Source: Muscardinus avellanarius
Lineage: Eukaryota; Chordata; Mammalia; Rodentia; Gliridae
Assembly (NCBI GenBank): GCA_963383645.1
Contig: OY726559.1
Coordinates: 125,084,721-125,148,720 of the forward strand
Length of the DNA: 64,000 nucleotides
Direction: 5' to 3'
The notes beneath the pieces were generated by a model. That model was not told where the DNA came from. It was given only the letters and a program-made list of their open reading frames with translations, and ran no database searches. This document shows, piece by piece, positions 1 to 13,139 of this stretch; positions within the stretch are counted from its first letter, which is position 1; every line of letters begins with the position of its first letter. The translations under genes were made by a program, and so were the position numbers.

Positions 1-49
1 TCTCAGTTTCCCAAATACTGGGGTAACAGAGATGTGCTGCCACGCCTAG
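1..49 (-). mobile_element. B1-dID SINE fragment cut by window edge
   Basis: The first bases match the reverse complement of the 5' (B1) end of the SINE family seen throughout the window, ending in a CACGCCTAGCT-type terminus. The rest lies outside the window. Confidence 0.7.
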
Positions 50-882
50 CTACAGTTTAATCTTGATTATATCTAATTGATTTTTTTTCCTTTGGTTGCT
101 TGTGTTCTGGATATCATATGTAAGAAACCATTGCTTAATATACCTCACAAAGATTTATGCTTATATTTTCATCTAACTTTTATAGTTTCAGCTCTTACAC
201 TTAGGTCTTTGGTCCGTTTGGGCTAAGTTTTTGTGTATGGTGTGAGGTAGGGATCCAGAGTCATTCTTTTACTTGTGGATATTTAGTTGTCATTTGTTGA
301 AAAGTCTATTCTTTCCTAATTGAATTGTCATTCCAGTTGAAAACCGTATGTCCATAATATTTCGGCTAATTTATGGACTTCCAATTATATTTCATTGATC
401 CTGGACTCTCAGTTACATCACACTGGTCTCTTAGTTTGTTCTTAGTGCTACAATGTCTTGGTTTTTAGCTTTGTGGTAAATTGTGAGTCCAGAGGTGTAA
501 GTTCTCCAACTTTGTTTTTTTTTTTTTTAAGATTATTTTTTCTATTCTGAGATCCTTGTATTTTCATATGAAATTTAGGATCAGTATGTTAATTTTTGCA
601 AAGAAGCCAACTGGAATGTTGATAAGGGCTATGCTCAATCTGCACATTAATTTGGAGAATATTGCCATTCTAAAAATGTGGGTATCATTCCATTTATTTA
701 GATCATTTTTCTATCTTTCAATAATGTTATATGGTTTTCAGAGGATAAGTTTTACACTTCTTTAAACCTATTCCTAAGTATTTTCTCCTATATTTATTTT
801 ATTTTCATTTCTAGTGTACAGAAGTACCATTGATTTTTGTATTTTGGTCTTATATCCTGCAACCTTGCTGAACTCATGCATT

Positions 883-884
<2 letters not shown>

Positions 885-924
<40 letters not shown>

Positions 925-1124
925 CTGGGGATTGAACTCAGGGGCATTCTACCTCCAAACTACACCCTCAGCCCTATTTTTTTTAAATTCTTTATTTTGA
1001 AACAGGGTCTCATTAAGTTGTGGAGAGTCTCACTAAATAGCTGAGGCTGGCTGTGAACCTGCGATCCTCCTGTCTCAGCCTCCCAAGTACTGGGATTACA
1101 AGTGTGTGTCACCATGTCCGGCTT
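885..1124 (-). mobile_element. B1-dID SINE whose tail is a (GT)19 microsatellite
   Basis: The order is (GT)n at 885-922, then the ID half (ACTGGGGATTGAACTCAGG), then the B1 half ending TGTCCGGCTT. The direct repeat CATGCATTAC occurs at 875-884 and 1125-1134, so the microsatellite sits inside the inserted unit as its tail. Confidence 0.88.
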
Positions 1125-1141
1125 CATGCATTACTTCTAAT

Positions 1142-1144
<3 letters not shown>

Positions 1145-1187
<43 letters not shown>

Positions 1188-1450
1188 TACTGAGGATTGA
1201 CCCCAGAGGCATTCTGCCTCAGAGCTATATCCCAGCCCTTTATTATTATTTATTTGTTTATTTTGAGAGACAAAGACAGATTTATTAAGGAAAAGTGAGG
1301 CTACATGTTCAAGGGAGAGTGCAGGCCACTTCAAGACTGTGAAGCTTTATTTTTTATTTTGAAATAAATACTCACTGATTTGCGGAGGGCCTCACTAAGT
1401 TGCTAAGCTGGCCACAAACCTGCAGTCCTCCTATCTCAGCCTCCAAGTAC
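1145..1450 (-). mobile_element. B1-dID SINE with (GT)n tail and an internal unassigned insert
   Basis: A (GT)n run (1145-1185) leads into the ID half. The B1 half resumes at about 1346. About 85 bases between them (1262-1345) match neither half and are unassigned. Confidence 0.65.
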
Positions 1451-1708
1451 TGTTCTTCTCATTCTTTTCAGTAGATTTTTTATATACTATGTCACAGTAT
1501 CCGCATATAGAACTGGTCTTACTTTCCAATCCAGATGGATTATTCATTGTGTTGCCTAATGGCCCTGATTGTAACCTGCAGTAGAATGTGGAACAGTCCT
1601 GTTCCTGATACCAGGGGAGTGCATCCGGGCTCACCTTTAAGTATGATGCCAATGGGTTTTTTGTATATGCTTTTCACCAGGTTGAGGAAGTTACTTTCTA
1701 TTTCTTTT

Positions 1709-1800
1709 TCTCTTCTTTTCTTTTTCTTCCTTCCTTCCTTCCTTCCTTCCTTCCTTCTTTCTTTCTTTCTTTCCTTCCTTTTTTCATTTATTTTTTATTT
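1709..1800. repeat. (TTCC)n/(CTTT)n pyrimidine microsatellite
   Basis: CT-only tract, mainly TTCC and TTTC tetramers, directly 5' of a minus-strand SINE. It probably grew from the A-rich tail of that SINE. Confidence 0.85.
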
Positions 1801-1802
1801 TT

Positions 1803-1896
1803 TGCAGTACTGGGGATGGAACCCAGGGGAGGGGCATTGTACCTTCGAGCTATACCTCCAGTCCTATTTTTTAGTCTTTTTAGGTGGTTTTTGGGG

Positions 1897-1928
<32 letters not shown>

Positions 1929-2262
1929 TTTGGTGGTACTGGAGTTCCTGGAAACCCTTCTACCTCCAGGCTACACTCCAGATCTAATTTTTTTTATACT
2001 TTTTTTATTTGGAAACAGGGTCTCTTAAGCCAGCGTGGCTGGCTTCGAACCTGTGCAATCCTCCTCTCTCCGCCTCCCAAGCGCAGGGATTACAAGCGTG
2101 CACCACCACGCCCAGCCTAGTCTTTTTAGTTTTGAAATAGGGTCTCACTGAGTTGTGTGTGAAGGGCCTCGCTAAGTAGCTGAGGCTGTCCGTGAACCGT
2201 GATCCTGCAGTCTCTGCCTCTCGAATGCTCAAATTACAAGTCTGCACCACCACACCTGGCTT
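1803..2262 (-). mobile_element. Older B1-dID SINE split by a younger one
   Basis: The ID half (1803-1883) and B1 half (2118-2262) belong to one old element. The direct repeat TAGTCTTTTTAG at 1872-1883 and 2118-2129 brackets the younger copy between them. Confidence 0.85.
1884..2117 (-). mobile_element. Young-subfamily B1-dID SINE nested in an older SINE
   Basis: It has the diagnostic young 3' end (reverse strand reads GGTGGTACTGGAGTTCCTGG, then CTCTTAAGCCAGCGTGGCTGG). It is flanked by the 12-bp duplication TAGTCTTTTTAG. Confidence 0.9.
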
Positions 2263-2512
2263 CTTCTTTCTATTTCAAGTTTGTTAACTGTTTTTTTTAT
2301 TATCATGAATAGTGTTGAATTTTGTCACATGTTCTTTTCCCCATCTACTGAGATGATATTATGGGTTTTGTCCCTTTTTCAATTGATGTGGTATATTAAA
2401 TTAATTGTGTTTCTGTTAGACCAAACTTGCATCAGAATAATTCTTGGTCACGATATATATTTAAGGGCCATTCTCTGACTCCAGTGGGAGCTCTGTTAAA
2501 AGGCATGGTTGG

Positions 2513-2717
2513 AAGCTGGGTGTGGTGGCACACTCTTGTAATCCCAGTACTTGGGAGGCTGAGACAGGATGATTGCAGGTTCTTGGCCAGCTGTAGCTAC
2601 TTAGAGAGGCTCTCTGCAACTTAGTGAGACTGTTTCAAAATAAAGAATAAAATTGGGCTGGGGATGTAGCTTGGAGGTAGAATGCCCTGGGTTCAATCCC
2701 CAGTACTGGAGAAAAAT
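2513..2717 (+). mobile_element. B1-dID SINE with 14-bp target duplication
   Basis: B1 half starting GGCTGAGACAGG-type consensus, then ID half GGGCTGGGGATGTAGC, then a short A-rich tail. AAAAGGCATGGTTGG flanks both sides (ends near 2512 and 2732). Confidence 0.88.
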
Positions 2718-2801
2718 AAAAGGCATGGTTGGTAGAGCAGTTTCTTTGAGTGGGGTCTTGTATTTTAGAGCATGTAAAGAAGATTTTGCACATGTTTTTA
2801 A

Positions 2802-3834
<1,033 letters not shown>

Positions 3835-3868
<34 letters not shown>

Positions 3869-4056
3869 GGTACTGAAACTGGAACCTAGGGGCATTCTAC
3901 CCCCAAGCTACAATTCCAGAATTCCAGCCCTATTTTTTATTCTTTTATTTTGAAACAGGGTCTCACTAAGTATCTGAGGCTGTCCACAAACTGTGATCCT
4001 CCTGTCTCAGCCTCCAGAATGCAAGGATTACAAGCGTGCGCCACCTCGCCTGGCTT
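3835..4056 (-). mobile_element. B1-dID SINE, 32-base T tract at its tail
   Basis: Poly(T) at 3835-3866 is the reversed A tail, followed by GCGGTACTGAAACTGGAACC (ID half) and the B1 half ending ACCTCGCCTGGCTT. Confidence 0.88.
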
Positions 4057-4097
4057 GGTGTTGATTTTTTGGTGGCTGTATAAGAATGAAAACAGAA

Positions 4098-4302
4098 ATG
4101 GGAATGCTTGTTATCTCAGTACTTGGGAGGCTCAGACAGGAGGGTCACAAGTTCAAGACCAGCCTCAGCAACTTAGCGAGGCCTAGGCAACCTAGTGAGA
4201 CCTTATTTCAAGATATAAATAAGAAGGACTGGGGATATAGCTCAGAGGTAGAATGCCTCTAGGTTCAACCCCCAGTACCTCCCCCCTCAAAAGAAAAGAA
4301 AA
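4098..4302 (+). mobile_element. B1-dID SINE
   Basis: B1 half with TTATCTCAGTACTTGGGAGG, ID half with GGGATATAGCTCAGAGGTAG, and a tail of mixed A and G. Confidence 0.85.
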
Positions 4303-4419
4303 ATGAAAGATGAGGTGAACTTGTGAGTTCATTAGACTAAAACTTAAGCCTCTGACTAGAACAGAGCGTAGGAGGTGTTTTCTGAAGTTAATCTGAAGAG
4401 GCGAGGCATGGTGTTATAA

Positions 4420-4545
<126 letters not shown>

Positions 4546-4746
4546 TAAGTAACGACTTCATCAGTACAGTTTTTGACTGACGTTCTTTCTTCATTTATGC
4601 AATACTACAATTTCCCCCCCTTGGTTTTTATGTATTAGGCATAGGGAAAACAATAGTGGAATTAAAAAGTAAAAGTTCACAGGTAATATCTTGCCACTCT
4701 TCCCTCACAGCTGTTTTTAGTGATTAGATAATGATCCATCTCTTAG

Positions 4747-4837
4747 TGGGGTATAGTGGTGCATGCCTGTAATCCCAGTACTGGTGAGATCATAGGTTCA
4801 AGGCCAGCCTCAGCAACTTAGCAAGACCCCCGTTCGT

Positions 4838-4889
<52 letters not shown>

Positions 4890-5250
4890 TTTCTTTCTTT
4901 CTCTTTCTCTCTCTCTCCTTCCTTCCTTCCTTCCTTCCTTCCTTCCTTCCTTCCTTCCTTCCTTCTTTTTTTTGGTACTGGGGATGGAACCCAGGGGCAT
5001 TCTACCTCTGAGCTACACCCCCAGCCCTATTTTTTATTCTTTATTTTGAAACAGGGTCTCACTGAGTTGCAGAGGGCCTCGCTAAGGAGCTGAGGCTGTC
5101 CACGAACCGCAGTCGTCCTCTCCAAGCCTTCTGAATGCTGAGGTTATAAGCACCACCATGCCTGGCTCACAAGACCCTGTTTAAAAAAGAAAAAACTTCT
5201 GGGATGTAGCTCAGAGGAAGAATATTCCTGGGTTCGATCTTCAGCACTAC
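4747..5250 (+). mobile_element. B1-dID SINE (+) interrupted by a minus-strand SINE
   Basis: The B1 half (4747-4830) and ID half (5168-5250) are one plus-strand element. The inserted unit, made of CTTT/CTTC repeats (4833-4965) and a reversed SINE (4966-5167), is flanked by CAAGACCC on both sides. Confidence 0.8.
4833..5167 (-). mobile_element. Nested B1-dID SINE with long (CTTT)n/(CTTC)n tail
   Basis: About 130 bases of CTTT then CTTC tetramers precede TTTTTGGTACTGGGGATGG. The tetramers lie between the target duplication and the SINE body, so they are the expanded tail. Confidence 0.82.
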
Positions 5251-5262
5251 TACTACTACTCC

Positions 5263-6297
5263 ATATATTTATTCAACAAGCATTTATTTAGCAGTGGTTA
5301 GAAAAGTGCAGGAGTTGTGAAGATCTAGTAACAAACAGAAAAGCAGGCTGTTCTTATCCTTGTGGAGTTTACAGTGTAGAGATGATGACAGTAAAGTAAG
5401 GACTTAAACTTATGCTGTATTATTATTCAAGATGATAAATCTTTTGAAGGAAAGTTACATGATCATAACAGGCTAAAGAATGGCCCCCAAATATCTTCAT
5501 ATTCTAATCCCAGAATTTGTGAAAATGTTTCTTTATATGGAAAAGGGAGACTTTTCAGGTATGATTAAGTTAAATTTCTTAAGATGAGTGAGTTATCCTG
5601 AGTTATCCAAGATAAGTAAGCCTGATGTAATCAGTAGAGACCTTATAAGAGGAAACACTGATTAAAAAAAAAAAAACAAAAAAAAAAACAGTAAGTTCTG
5701 GGTAATGTTTAATTCTTGGGTGGTGGGGCACTTGGGAGTACACTGAGTCCTGGTGGTGTGTCTTAAGGTGGTGATGGGAGGACATAGCTGCACTGGCTTG
5801 GGTACAGGACAGTTTCAGTGCTGTGGCTCCCACTTGACCGTTCCAAGATCAGTGCAGGGGGCCAGGGCTGATGACTCAGTGCATATCTCCACGGCCCCAC
5901 TCCCTGCCCCTCCCCAGGCAGCTGGGACAGAGAGGTATGGGGTGAAAGCTTTGTTTTAAGCAGGTAACCAGAGCGTGCCCTTATCTCCTCCAGGCACTTC
6001 CTATTGCCTAACCTAGATGATGGCCGCACCTAGCTGCAAGAGAGGCTGGCAAATGTGGTCTCTGGCGAGCCAGGCACTTACCCCATTTGAGGGCTTCTTA
6101 TAAGGAAAAAGAGGACAGATACTGCAACAAGGCAGTTAGTGATTCTGCCCTGTTGGATGTTTGTGATATATCATTATATCATTTAAATCACATAACTGTG
6201 TGATTTTTTATTTTGTATCTTTATTACATGTCATAATAAAAAGAAAATAATGAACAGGAGGTACCGTGTATGGAAAGTTATTTTAAGAAATTTGGAA
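5263..6297 (+). other. FAM81A intron with an ancient LTR-like remnant
   Basis: About 5460-5650 resembles old mammalian LTR sequence: a TCTTCATATTCTAATCCCAGAA stretch, a GATTAAGTTAAATTTCTTAAGATG stretch, then a CCTTATAAGAGGAAAC-type end. I cannot assign the family. 5660-6297 shows nothing recognisable. Confidence 0.45.
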
Positions 6298-6545
6298 GCT
6301 GGATATGGTGACATATGCTGTAATCTCAGCATTTTGGGAGACTGAGATGGGAGGATCGCGGTTTGCAGACAGCCTCAGCTACTTAGTGAGGCCCTCCATA
6401 ACTTAGTGAAATAAAAACTTGTTTTTGTTTCAAAAACAAAAGAATAAAAAATAGGGCTGGGGATGTACCTCAGAGGTAGAATGCCCCTGGGTTCCATCCC
6501 CAGTACCCAGTACCGCAAAAAAAAGAAAAGAAAAAAAAAAGAAAA
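6298..6545 (+). mobile_element. B1-dID SINE
   Basis: Diverged B1 half (GCTGGATATGGTGACATATGC), ID half (GGGCTGGGGATGTACC) and an A-rich tail. Old by its sequence decay. Confidence 0.83.
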
Positions 6546-6698
6546 GGAAGAGGACTAGAGGAATGGAAAGTTGGGAGGATTTTTTTCTTTTACTTCTGAT
6601 TTGAATTAGGGTGTGTCCATATGGGACAAGAATAACTTGAGGAAGAAAAGAGGGAAGGAGAGTCAGGCACCAATTCTGGGTGATAAAAGAGACATGGG

Positions 6699-6930
6699 AG
6701 CTGGGCGTGGTGGCCACGCTTGTAATTCTAGTACTGGGGAGGCTGAGACAGGAGGATCACAGGTTCACGGCCAGCCTCAGCTACTCAGTGAGGCCCTGTG
6801 CAACTTGGTGAGACCCTGTTTCAAAATAAAGAATAAAAGAGGGCTGGGGGTGTGGCTCAGAGGTAGAATGCCCCTGGGTTCAATCCCCAATACTGAGTGT
6901 GTGCATGCGTGCACACACACACACACACAC
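6699..6930 (+). mobile_element. B1-dID SINE ending in a short (CA)n
   Basis: Complete B1 and ID halves. After CCCCAATACTGAG the tail runs through mixed TG/CA dinucleotides into (CA)10 at about 6911-6930. Confidence 0.85.
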
Positions 6931-7277
6931 GAAGTGGGGCAGGTATAGAGAAGAGCCAGGAAGGAGGGGAGCCTGGAGGAGGAAATGAAGAACACTGGCC
7001 TCTGAGCCGGGAGCATCACAGACCCTCGGAACTTCAGGGGTTAGCACCGGGCACGGCTCAGTGTCCGCTGGGTCCCCACACTGCCAGCTCCCCACAGTAG
7101 GAGGACCAGCTGGTTCTTTTCTGTGTATCTTCCTCCTCTGCCCCATCTTAGTACTGAGAGCAATCCCAAGAAAAGATAAGGATATGAATCTGGATTTTAT
7201 GCTGGCAAATTGATCAGAGAGCTGTTAGTCAGAAGTTGTTTAATGACATTTAAAAATTGTTTTTACAGCCAATTTAA

Positions 7278-7508
<231 letters not shown>

Positions 7509-7605
7509 TAAGAACATTACTAGTTTATTTGGTGTCACCTAAAACTTTCTTGCCTCTGAATCCACTTCCATAGTTCATATTAATTATTTGTTTTCTTTTT
7601 GTTTT

Positions 7606-7680
7606 GTTCTGAGGATCAAACCACAGGCCTCGTATGTGCTAAGCCCGTGTTCTACCTCTGAGCCACAGCTCCAAGCCCTG
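7606..7680 (-). mobile_element. ID-type SINE remnant
   Basis: Reversed tRNA-derived ID body (CTGAGGATCAAACCACAGGC ... CTACCTCTGAGCCACAG) without a B1 half. Confidence 0.65.
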
Positions 7681-7681
7681 T

Positions 7682-8037
7682 TCTTTGTATTATTTACAGA
7701 GATGAAACACTTTTACTTGTTATAGTTAACAAAGGCTACACTAAAACTTTCAGTTAATATAAATTTAAAACCAGATCTAAATAAATTAATTTGTCCATCT
7801 GTATTTCTAAATTATCAACTTGATCCTGGTTTTAATTTCATGAACGGGTTTAGCTTTTTACCAGTGTTGAATTGATTTTTCCTTCCATACCTTCCCAGGC
7901 CTGCACCTGCCATGTAAGGTCTCCCACGACAACACATAACCAAAGCCACCATTTCTTTTCCATCTCCTCCTTTTACCCTGGGTTTCTCACAGAGCCACAG
8001 CTTGCAGAACTGCTGAAGAGCCATATCAAGAGGTCTT
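7682..8037 (+). other. FAM81A intron, nothing recognised
   Basis: About 350 bases of intron without a recognisable repeat or exon. Confidence 0.5.
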
Positions 8038-8466
8038 TGGGGTACGGTGGCGCAGACCCATCATCCCAGTACTTGGGAAGCTGAGATAGGAGGATCACAG
8101 ATTTTAAGCCAGTCTCAGCAACTTAGTGAGGCTGTCAGCAATTTAGAGAGACCCTGTCTCCAAATAAAAAATAAAATTGAGCTGGGCATGGTGGCACACA
8201 CTTGTAATCCCAGCTTTTGGGAGGCTGAGACAGGAGGATCTGGGTTCGCGGACAGCCTCAGCTACTTAGTGAGGCCCTTTGCAACTCAGTGAGACCGTTT
8301 CAAAATAAAGATGAAAAATAGGCCTGGGGGTGTGTGTAGCTTGGAAGTAGAATGCCCCTGGGTTCCATCCCCAGGACAGCAAAAGAGAAATAAATAATAT
8401 AAAATAAAATCGGTCTAGGTATATAGGTTGGAAGTATTATGCCCCCGGGTTCAATTTCTGGTACAG
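8038..8466 (+). mobile_element. B1-dID SINE with a second SINE inserted between its halves
   Basis: Outer B1 half 8038-8179 and outer ID half 8403-8466 (TCTAGGTATATAGGTTGG). A complete inner copy (8180-8402) sits between them, bordered by AAATAAAAT-like sequence. Confidence 0.8.
8180..8402 (+). mobile_element. Inner nested B1-dID SINE
   Basis: Starts GAGCTGGGCATGGTGGCAC and ends CCATCCCCAGGACAGC plus an AAAT-rich tail. Confidence 0.82.
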
Positions 8467-8920
8467 AAAGAAAGAGAAAAATAGAGAAAGAGAGAGAGAG
8501 AGTGAGAAAGCCTTGCATATATCATATTCAAAACCAGTAGGCCCTGAAACTGACAGCGGCAACTGTGTGCCGGCTTTGGTTACTTGGCACGGACACATCC
8601 ATCCCGCTCTTTTCTTCTGCTCCTCCCTCCTTTGGGCTTCAGCTGAGCAAAAGTGACTGGAGCGGTTTGCATCTCTGACTTGCTGTCCAGATGTAGAGCT
8701 GCTGCAGAGTGTACCGTCAGGAGAGTGTTGTCCCACTGTAGCCGCTTAGGGCCTGGGGTACATGTGGAGTCCTGCCTCCAGAGCTGCCGACACAGATCCC
8801 CATAAAAGCCAAGCTTGGTGGAAAGGAAAGGAAAGAAAATATTAGTCTTACTATTTCAAACCTAACCACTACCTCCTCCCCCCCTCCCCCTCCCCCTCTT
8901 CCTTCTCCTCCTCCTCCTCC
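8467..8920 (+). other. FAM81A intron with (GA)n and (CTC)n tracts
   Basis: A short AG-rich microsatellite at about 8466-8505 and a C/T-only tract at about 8873-8920 with CCCTCC and CTCCTC motifs. The sequence between is unassigned. Confidence 0.55.
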
Positions 8921-9099
8921 TTTTGTGGTACTAGGTATTAAACCCAGGGGCATTTTTTGTTTATTTTTGTTTTGAAACAGGATCTCACTAAGTTACTAAG
9001 GGTCTTACTAAGTTTCCGAGGCTGGCCTCAAACCTGCGATCTTCCTGTTTCAACTTCCCAAGTATTGGGTTTTCAGGCATGAGCCACCACAACCAGCTT
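8921..9099 (-). mobile_element. B1-dID SINE with most of the ID half deleted
   Basis: TTTTGTGGTACTAGGTATTA begins the reversed ID half, which jumps from GGGGCATTTT straight into the poly(T)-rich linker. The B1 half is complete. Confidence 0.75.
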
Positions 9100-9248
9100 C
9101 AAATATTTTCTTTTAGTATTTTTTTATATTTTTACTTAGATTCATGCTGATACATGTGTGGGCTTCCAGGTCTTTGGATTATTATTATTATTATAAGTAG
9201 ATTGGTTTAATAGCTAGCAGTAAATGCCTGTATAATAGTGGCTTTAGA

Positions 9249-9467
9249 GTCTGGCATGGTGGCTCCTGCTTGTAATCCTAGTACTTGAGAGGCTGAGACA
9301 GGAGGATCACCGGTTTGCTGACAGCTTTCGCTACTTAGTGAGGCTCCCCACAACTTTGTGAGACCCTGCTTCAAAGGAAGAATAAAAAAATAGGGCAGAG
9401 CATGTGGCTCGGAGGTAGAATGCCCCTGGGTTCCATCCCTAGTACCCCCCCCCCCCACACACACACA
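9249..9467 (+). mobile_element. B1-dID SINE with (C)n(AC)n tail
   Basis: B1 half from GGCATGGTGGCTCCTGC, ID half ending CCATCCCTAGTA, then a C run and ACACAC. Confidence 0.83.
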
Positions 9468-10236
<769 letters not shown>

Positions 10237-10349
10237 TAGGGAGCTGAGCTGTATTGAACACATATGGTATTGGAATTCCACATCTCTGAGAGCCGCCACA
10301 GGCACAGGCCAACAAGATTAAACTTTCATAGCTTGTAATTGATACTCAC

Positions 10350-10553
10350 TTTTTTTTTTTTTTTTTTTTTGGTGGTACTGGGGTTCCTGGAAGCCCTTCT
10401 ACCTCCGGGCTACATTCCCAGACCTATTTATATATATATATTTTTATTTGGAAACAGGGTCTCAAGCCAGCAAGGCTGGCTCCGAACCAGCGCGATCCTC
10501 CTGTCTCAGCCTCCCAAGTGCAGGGATTACAAGCGTGCGCCACCACGCCCAGT
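10350..10553 (-). mobile_element. Young-subfamily B1-dID SINE
   Basis: A 21-base T run, then GGTGGTACTGGGGTTCCTGG (diagnostic young 3' end). It ends CGCCACCACGCCCAGT. An AT dinucleotide run (TATATATATA) lies in the linker. Confidence 0.9.
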
Positions 10554-10973
10554 GAAGCATGTATGTTTAAAGGGCTTTTGAGGGCTTATTTTATACTCTG
10601 GCCATGTGCCACCCTGGCAGTGACTGAGGTCAGTAAGCCCATTAACTCACACTTGCTTGCAGGAGACTGTCCGCTGTCCGGTTCTTAGTGTCATAGAAGG
10701 AGGCCAGTTTGTTCTACTTCTGTAATGGGATGCCTGAGACTGGGCGGTTTCTAAAGAACAGAGGCCTATTTCCATAGTTCTGGAGGCGGGGAAACCCAAG
10801 AACGCGATGCTGGCGTGTGGCGAGTCTTGCTGGTGTCGTGGAGGGCCTCAGCTGGCAAGCGCACACTCAAGTCGGAGCCAGAGGAGGCTGGATTCACGTG
10901 AGCAGGGCCCGCTCCTGTGAAATGGCCTTCACGCACTCGTGAGGGCAGCCACGTTCTCATGGCTGAATCACAT

Positions 10974-11186
10974 TTTGTTGTTGTTGTTTATTTGTAACTG
11001 GGGATTGAACCCAAGGGCATTCTACCTCAGCTACATACCCAGCCCTTTTTATTTCATTTTGAAACAGGTACTTGCTAAGTTGCTGAGAGCCTCACTAAGT
11101 TATTAAGGCTGTTCTCAAATCTGTGATCCTCCTGTCTCAGCCTCCCCAAAACTGGGATTACAGGTGTGCACCACCATGCCCGGCCA
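10974..11186 (-). mobile_element. B1-dID SINE inserted in the MaLR LTR
   Basis: Flanked by AATCACAT at 10966-10973 and 11187-11194. A (TTG)n tail precedes the ID half. Confidence 0.88.
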
Positions 11187-11213
11187 AATCACATCTTAAA
11201 GGTCCCACTTCTT

Positions 11214-11427
11214 TTTTTTTTTTTTTTTTCAGTACTGGGGATGGAACTTAGGTGCATTCTACCCCTGAGCTATACCCCCAGCCCTATTTTTTATTCTTTA
11301 GTTTGAAACAGGGTCTCTCTGAGTTGCAAAAGGCCTCACTAAGTAGCTGAGGCTCGCCCCAAACTATGATCCTCCTGTCTCAGCCTCCCAAATGCTGGGA
11401 TTACAAGGGTGTGCCACCACACCCAGA
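11214..11427 (-). mobile_element. B1-dID SINE, first of two insertions at one site
   Basis: Flanked by TCCCACTTCTT at 11203-11213 and 11428-11438. Older subfamily type (CAGTACTGGGGATGG). Confidence 0.9.
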
Positions 11428-11438
11428 TCCCACTTCTT

Positions 11439-11640
11439 CTTTTTTTTTTTTTTTGGTGGTACTGGGGTTCCTGGAAGCCCTTCTACCTCCAGGCTACACT
11501 CCCAGACCTATTTTTTATTTTTTTATTTTTGGAAACAGAGTCTCTTAAGCCATCGCGGCTGGCTTCGAACCTGCGCGATCCTCCTGTCTCCACCTCCCAA
11601 GTGCGGGGATTACAAGCGTGCGCCACCACGACCGGCCAGC
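11439..11640 (-). mobile_element. Young B1-dID SINE, second insertion at the same site
   Basis: Young 3' end (GGTGGTACTGGGGTTCCTGG). The same TCCCACTTCTT occurs again at 11641-11651, so the 11-bp site occurs three times around two insertions. Confidence 0.92.
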
Positions 11641-11720
11641 TCCCACTTCTTAATACTGTCTCTGGCAATTAAATTTAAACATAAATTTTGAAAGGCACAG
11701 TCGAATCATAGCAGAGGGCT

Positions 11721-12389
11721 AGGAGGTACACTCTGAACTCAGGAATACAGAATTGGGGCAGGAAGTGGAAGTTCCCTGAGGACAGACTTTAATTCAGTGT
11801 GCGGTAAAAGTATCTTAAAACCAGTGGTCCTGAAAGATGATGGTGGCTTTGTGCATTCAAGAGTTATTTGTTGCTGAAAGTATTCAAGGGGGGCCTGTTG
11901 GTCATAGAAAGGAGAAGACAGCTTTGTGGGAGAAATGGGGCTAAATGATCTTCAAACTCCTAACAGTTCTATGAGTCCATGGATTTTCCTCTGTGGAATT
12001 TTTCTATTTTGGCCAAATGGAAATATAAAAGTAGTTATTTCAAGAATATTTGTTAACACCAAAAGTTTATTACTTTATATAAAGAATAGAAGCTAGAGTT
12101 AAGAATGGAAGAACTTGTAAAGATAAAAATGAATTTCTCTTTTCTGATCTCTTAGGCAATTAGAATATGGCAACTAATACTCATCAGTGTTTAATTTTGC
12201 ATTAATTTCTGAATGAATTTGTCATCTATCCAACTTATTGAGATTATTAATATTTAGTTCTTAATAAGAAATATATATGAAGGTTTTTTATTTAAAAAAT
12301 TTTAATTACAAAGACAATGCCTTTCTTAATGAGTATTATAAAGCACAAAATATTTTAAAATATAACTTCTCCAACCCAGAGGTTATTTG
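11721..12389 (+). other. FAM81A intron, nothing recognised
   Basis: AT-rich intron of about 670 bases without a recognisable repeat or exon. Confidence 0.5.
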
Positions 12390-12614
12390 TGTGTGTGTCT
12401 GTGTGTCTATGTGTCTGTGTGACTGAGGATTGAACTCAGGGGCATTCTACTTCTAAGCTATACTTCTAGCCCCTATTTTATTTTTTATTTCTTAAGGGTC
12501 TCATTAAGTTGCTGAGGGCCTCACTCAGTTGCTGAGGCTGGCCTTGAACCTGCAATCCTCCTGTCTCAGTCTCCCAAGTACTGGGATTGCAAATGTGCAC
12601 CACCATACCTGGTG
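12390..12614 (-). mobile_element. B1-dID SINE with imperfect (GT)n tail
   Basis: GTGTGTGTGTCTGTGTGTCT precedes GACTGAGGATTGAACTCAGG. The B1 half ends ACCATACCTGGTG. Confidence 0.83.
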
Positions 12615-12774
12615 AAAAATATTTTAATAAACAATTTTATACTTTTTTCATTAATTGCATAAAGAATTTTCTGAGAGAAAATAATAAGTTTTACTAATGA
12701 AGGTAAGACATTAAATAATTTAAAAGTCTATAGGAATGTGCAATGTGAATTATGGACAATATAATTTTTATTCT

Positions 12775-12934
12775 GCAGTACTGGGGATTGAGGCCAGAGT
12801 GCTCTATCATTGAGCTATAACCTCAGCCCTTTTTATTTTGAGACAAGGTCTCACAAAATCACCTTAAATTCTTAATCCTTCTGCCTAAGCCTCCCAAGTA
12901 CCTGGCATTATAGGTGTGCACCACCATGCCTGGC
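12775..12934 (-). mobile_element. Old, shortened B1-dID SINE
   Basis: CAGTACTGGGGATTGAGGCC, with a shorter middle section and B1 end CACCACCATGCCTGGC. Confidence 0.78.
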
Positions 12935-12950
12935 TTGCAATGCTTTTTTT

Positions 12951-13136
12951 TTTTTTGGTGGTACTGGGGTTCCTGGAAACCCTTCTACCTCCGGGCTACA
13001 CTCCCAGACCTATTTTTATACTTTTTATTTGGAAACAGGGTCTCTTAAGCCAGCGCGGCTGGCTTCAAACCTGCGTGGTCCTCCTGTCTCCGCCTCCCAA
13101 GAGCGGGGATTACAAGCGTGCGCCACCACACCTGGC
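12951..13136 (-). mobile_element. Young B1-dID SINE
   Basis: Flanked by TTGCAATGCTTTTTT on both sides (starting at 12935 and 13137). Young 3' signature GGTTCCTGGAAACCCTTC. Confidence 0.92.
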
Positions 13137-13139
13137 TTG

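Larger units (their letters stand above)
50..2498 (-). mobile_element. Old L1 fragment, antisense, in a FAM81A intron
   Basis: Segments 50-874, about 1451-1708 and 2263-2498 read as reverse-complement L1 ORF2. The pattern GTGTGAGGTAGGGATCCAG, the CATTTGTTGAAAAGTCTATTC stretch and the TGCAACCTTGCTGAACTCATGC stretch are the usual antisense ORF2 landmarks. No long frame survives. SINEs at 885-1124, 1145-1450 and 1803-2262 were inserted later. It lies in the intron before the first FAM81A exon visible here and is opposite to the gene. Confidence 0.8.
10700..11720 (-). mobile_element. MaLR-type LTR, antisense, split by three SINEs
   Basis: LTR pieces lie at about 10700-10973, 11187-11213 and 11641-11720. 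The left part carries the reversed GCCTGAGACTGGGCGGTTTC and TAGTTCTGGAGGC motifs. The right part has TTAATACTGTCTCTGGCAATTAA and ends GAATCATAGCAGA. This is the layout of THE1/MST/MLT1 LTRs of the ERVL-MaLR group read backwards. No internal region is seen. Confidence 0.72.
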
